Assembly: GCA_934167695.1 (NCBI GenBank) | Contig: CAKPLP010000001.1 | Coordinates: 62,001 to 126,000, forward strand | DNA from: an uncultured Bacilli bacterium | GTDB taxonomy: Bacteria; Bacillota_I; Bacilli_A; RF39; UBA660 | Direction: 5' to 3' | Length of the DNA stretch: 64,000 nucleotides | In this document: positions 63,292-64,000 of the stretch, piece after piece | How the letters are laid out: every line of letters begins with the position of its first letter | Numbering within the stretch: the stretch's first letter is position 1 | Program-made: the position numbers and the translations under genes | Notes under the pieces: model-generated | Told to the model about the DNA's origin: nothing | Databases searched by the model: none | The model's input: the letters and a program-made list of their open reading frames with translations, nothing else

Positions 63292-63749
63292 AACCAGTTT
63301 ATAATAAATCATCAAATATTCTAATATTAGGTAGCATACCAAGTATAAAATCAAGAGAAGAAAAATTTTATTATGCTCATCCACAAAATAAGTTTTGGAA
63401 AATTCTAGCAGAAGTATATAATGAAAATATACCTACAACAATAAATGATAAAAAACAATTCTTAATGAAACATCAAATTGCATTATGGGACGTTATAGAA
63501 AGTTGTACTATAATAGGTTCAAGTGACTCTTCAATAAAAGATGTAATTCCAAATAATATAAAAGGACTAATAGAAAAAACAAAAATAACAAAAGTTTATA
63601 CAACCGGTAAAGTAGCATATAATTTATATAATAAATATATTTATGAAGAAACAAAAATCAAAGCAATATATTTACCTAGTACTTCACCAGCAAACGCATC
63701 AATCTCTTATGATAAAATACTAAATGAATACAAAAAAATTAGAAACTAA
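63270..63749 (+). CDS. DNA-deoxyinosine glycosylase (Mug/UDG superfamily), no standard start codon
   Basis: Uracil/hypoxanthine-DNA glycosylase-type protein. The sequence LILGSIPSIKSREE, FYYAHPQNKFW, ALWDVIESC, SSDSSIKDV and LPSTSPANA matches the DNA-deoxyinosine glycosylase family over its whole length (159 residues). The conserved N terminus, KVQHELEPVY, is preceded in frame by no ATG, GTG or TTG back to the stop at about 63232; candidates are ATT at 63270 (where ATG is expected) and ACG at 63246, which lies eight bases after AAGGAG. The first in-frame ATG is at 63465, inside the conserved core. So either a rare start is used or the start is mutated. Overlaps ytqA. Confidence 0.8.
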   Translation: MKVQHELEPVYNKSSNILILGSIPSIKSREEKFYYAHPQNKFWKILAEVYNENIPTTINDKKQFLMKHQIALWDVIESCTIIGSSDSSIKDVIPNNIKGLIEKTKITKVYTTGKVAYNLYNKYIYEETKIKAIYLPSTSPANASISYDKILNEYKKIRN

Positions 63750-63780
63750 AAAAATGTTTTCGCTATGAAAACATTTTTAT
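63749..63780. terminator. Bidirectional terminator between glycosylase and SPFH genes
   Basis: AAAATGTTTTC, loop, GAAAACATTTT with T-runs on both strands. Confidence 0.75.
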
Positions 63781-63790
63781 AATTTATAAA

Positions 63791-64000
63791 TTATTTACTT
63801 TTCTTATCAGTCATAACATCTTTCACTGTTGTTGCAGCCGTTACTAAATTTTGAAGTTCACTAGGAATAATAATTTTAGTTGATTCGCCTTTACTTACTT
63901 CTACCATAGCCTCATAACTCTTTAATTTTAAAGTAGAATCATTTAATTTAACAGAATTAATAAGTTCTAATCCTTTTGCCTCTGCTTCTTTAATTTTTAT
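63791..64000 (-). CDS. SPFH/Band 7 (stomatin-like) protein, C-terminal part
   Basis: Seventy residues of the C terminus, ending TAA at 63791; the gene continues beyond base 64000. The text KIKEAEAKGLELIN, LKLKSYEAMVEVSKGESTKIIIPSELQ (short parts) is the typical end of SPFH membrane-scaffold proteins of the prohibitin/stomatin/HflK kind. Start and transmembrane part not visible. Confidence 0.8.
   Translation of the reverse strand: MKIKEAEAKGLELINSVKLNDSTLKLKSYEAMVEVSKGESTKIIIPSELQNLVTAATTVKDVMTDKKSK

Noticed and set aside
63465..63749. 94-codon ORF at the end of the window taken as a complete small protein
   Set aside because: It is only the C-terminal part of the DNA-deoxyinosine glycosylase; conserved sequence continues in frame upstream to about 63270.
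1..64000. Alternative genetic code (TGA as Trp)
   Set aside because: TGA serves as a stop in several genes, for example the small ORF ending at 16885, and conserved Trp positions use TGG.

Overview
The window comes from a very AT-rich Gram-positive bacterium and most likely from an uncultured gut-type lineage of Bacilli (RF39-like or a relative); the exact rank is inference. The signs are Bacilli-type cell division and repair genes (gpsB, ezrA, recU, dnaD), RNases J and Y, a type-B-looking RNase P RNA, T-box leaders, GGAGG-type ribosome binding sites, and local gene orders known from Bacillus: rodZ(ymfM)-pgsA-recA-rny, gpsB-rnpB next to recU-ponA, ylxM and ffh near ftsY, trmB near ytxG-ytxH. 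TGA is used as a stop. The organism looks able to sporulate: spoIVA, spoVIF, an alpha/beta SASP, a Cse60-type protein and a possible CotD-like coat protein are present. No prophage, insertion sequence, CRISPR array, tRNA or complete rRNA was seen; this is mainly core chromosome with a few accessory surface genes.

Layout. 1-2.3 kb: an MgtA-type P-ATPase cut by the window edge, a frameshifted remnant of a surface adhesin, and a short possible coat protein. 2.3-8 kb: the protein-targeting cluster ffh, a HerA-like ATPase with a long acidic tail, ylxM, a small membrane protein and ftsY. 8-12.3 kb: an SDR dehydrogenase, RNase J and RNase Y. 12.3-20.6 kb: murE, recA with a LexA-type box, pgsA, a short RodZ-like protein, rnpB, gpsB, then recU-ponA on the other strand. 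20.7-25.3 kb: nth, dnaD, cca, a TasA-like exported protein, HU and a membrane protein pair. 25.4-28.8 kb: der, a small coiled-coil protein, spoVIF and spoIVA. 28.8-34.6 kb: engB, nrnA, two acetate kinases around a DUF1292 protein, and an unknown pair. 34.6-37.2 kb: a large pilin-like surface protein and a SASP.

37.3-48.8 kb: thiI, ezrA, rpsD with an autoregulatory-type leader, an unknown protein, a histidine phosphatase, a beta-propeller-like membrane protein and tyrS under a T-box; then ytxH/ytxG-like genes, an acidic protein, a lipoprotein and trmB. 48.8-53.7 kb: a small coiled-coil protein, two tandem FemABX peptidyltransferases, a SpoVB/MurJ-like flippase and cse60. 53.7-58.6 kb: a PHP phosphoesterase, an unknown CxxC protein, and leuS with a membrane protein under a T-box. 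58.6-64 kb: a GH31 protein, a VanY-type carboxypeptidase, a YtqA radical SAM protein, a DNA-deoxyinosine glycosylase that lacks a normal start codon, and the end of an SPFH protein.

Cell-wall synthesis is a recurring theme (murE, ponA, two fem genes, flippase, vanY, gpsB, ezrA, rodZ-like). A MurE with DDPR in place of DNPR plus two FemABX enzymes suggests a branched peptidoglycan, possibly lysine-based. The items I consider most worth checking are the GH31 protein lacking the usual acid/base aspartate, the glycosylase without a standard start, the pilin-Ig fusion with its two unknown neighbours, the HerA-like ATPase in the SRP locus, and the membrane protein under the leuS T-box. I did not find a clear new defence or mobile system.
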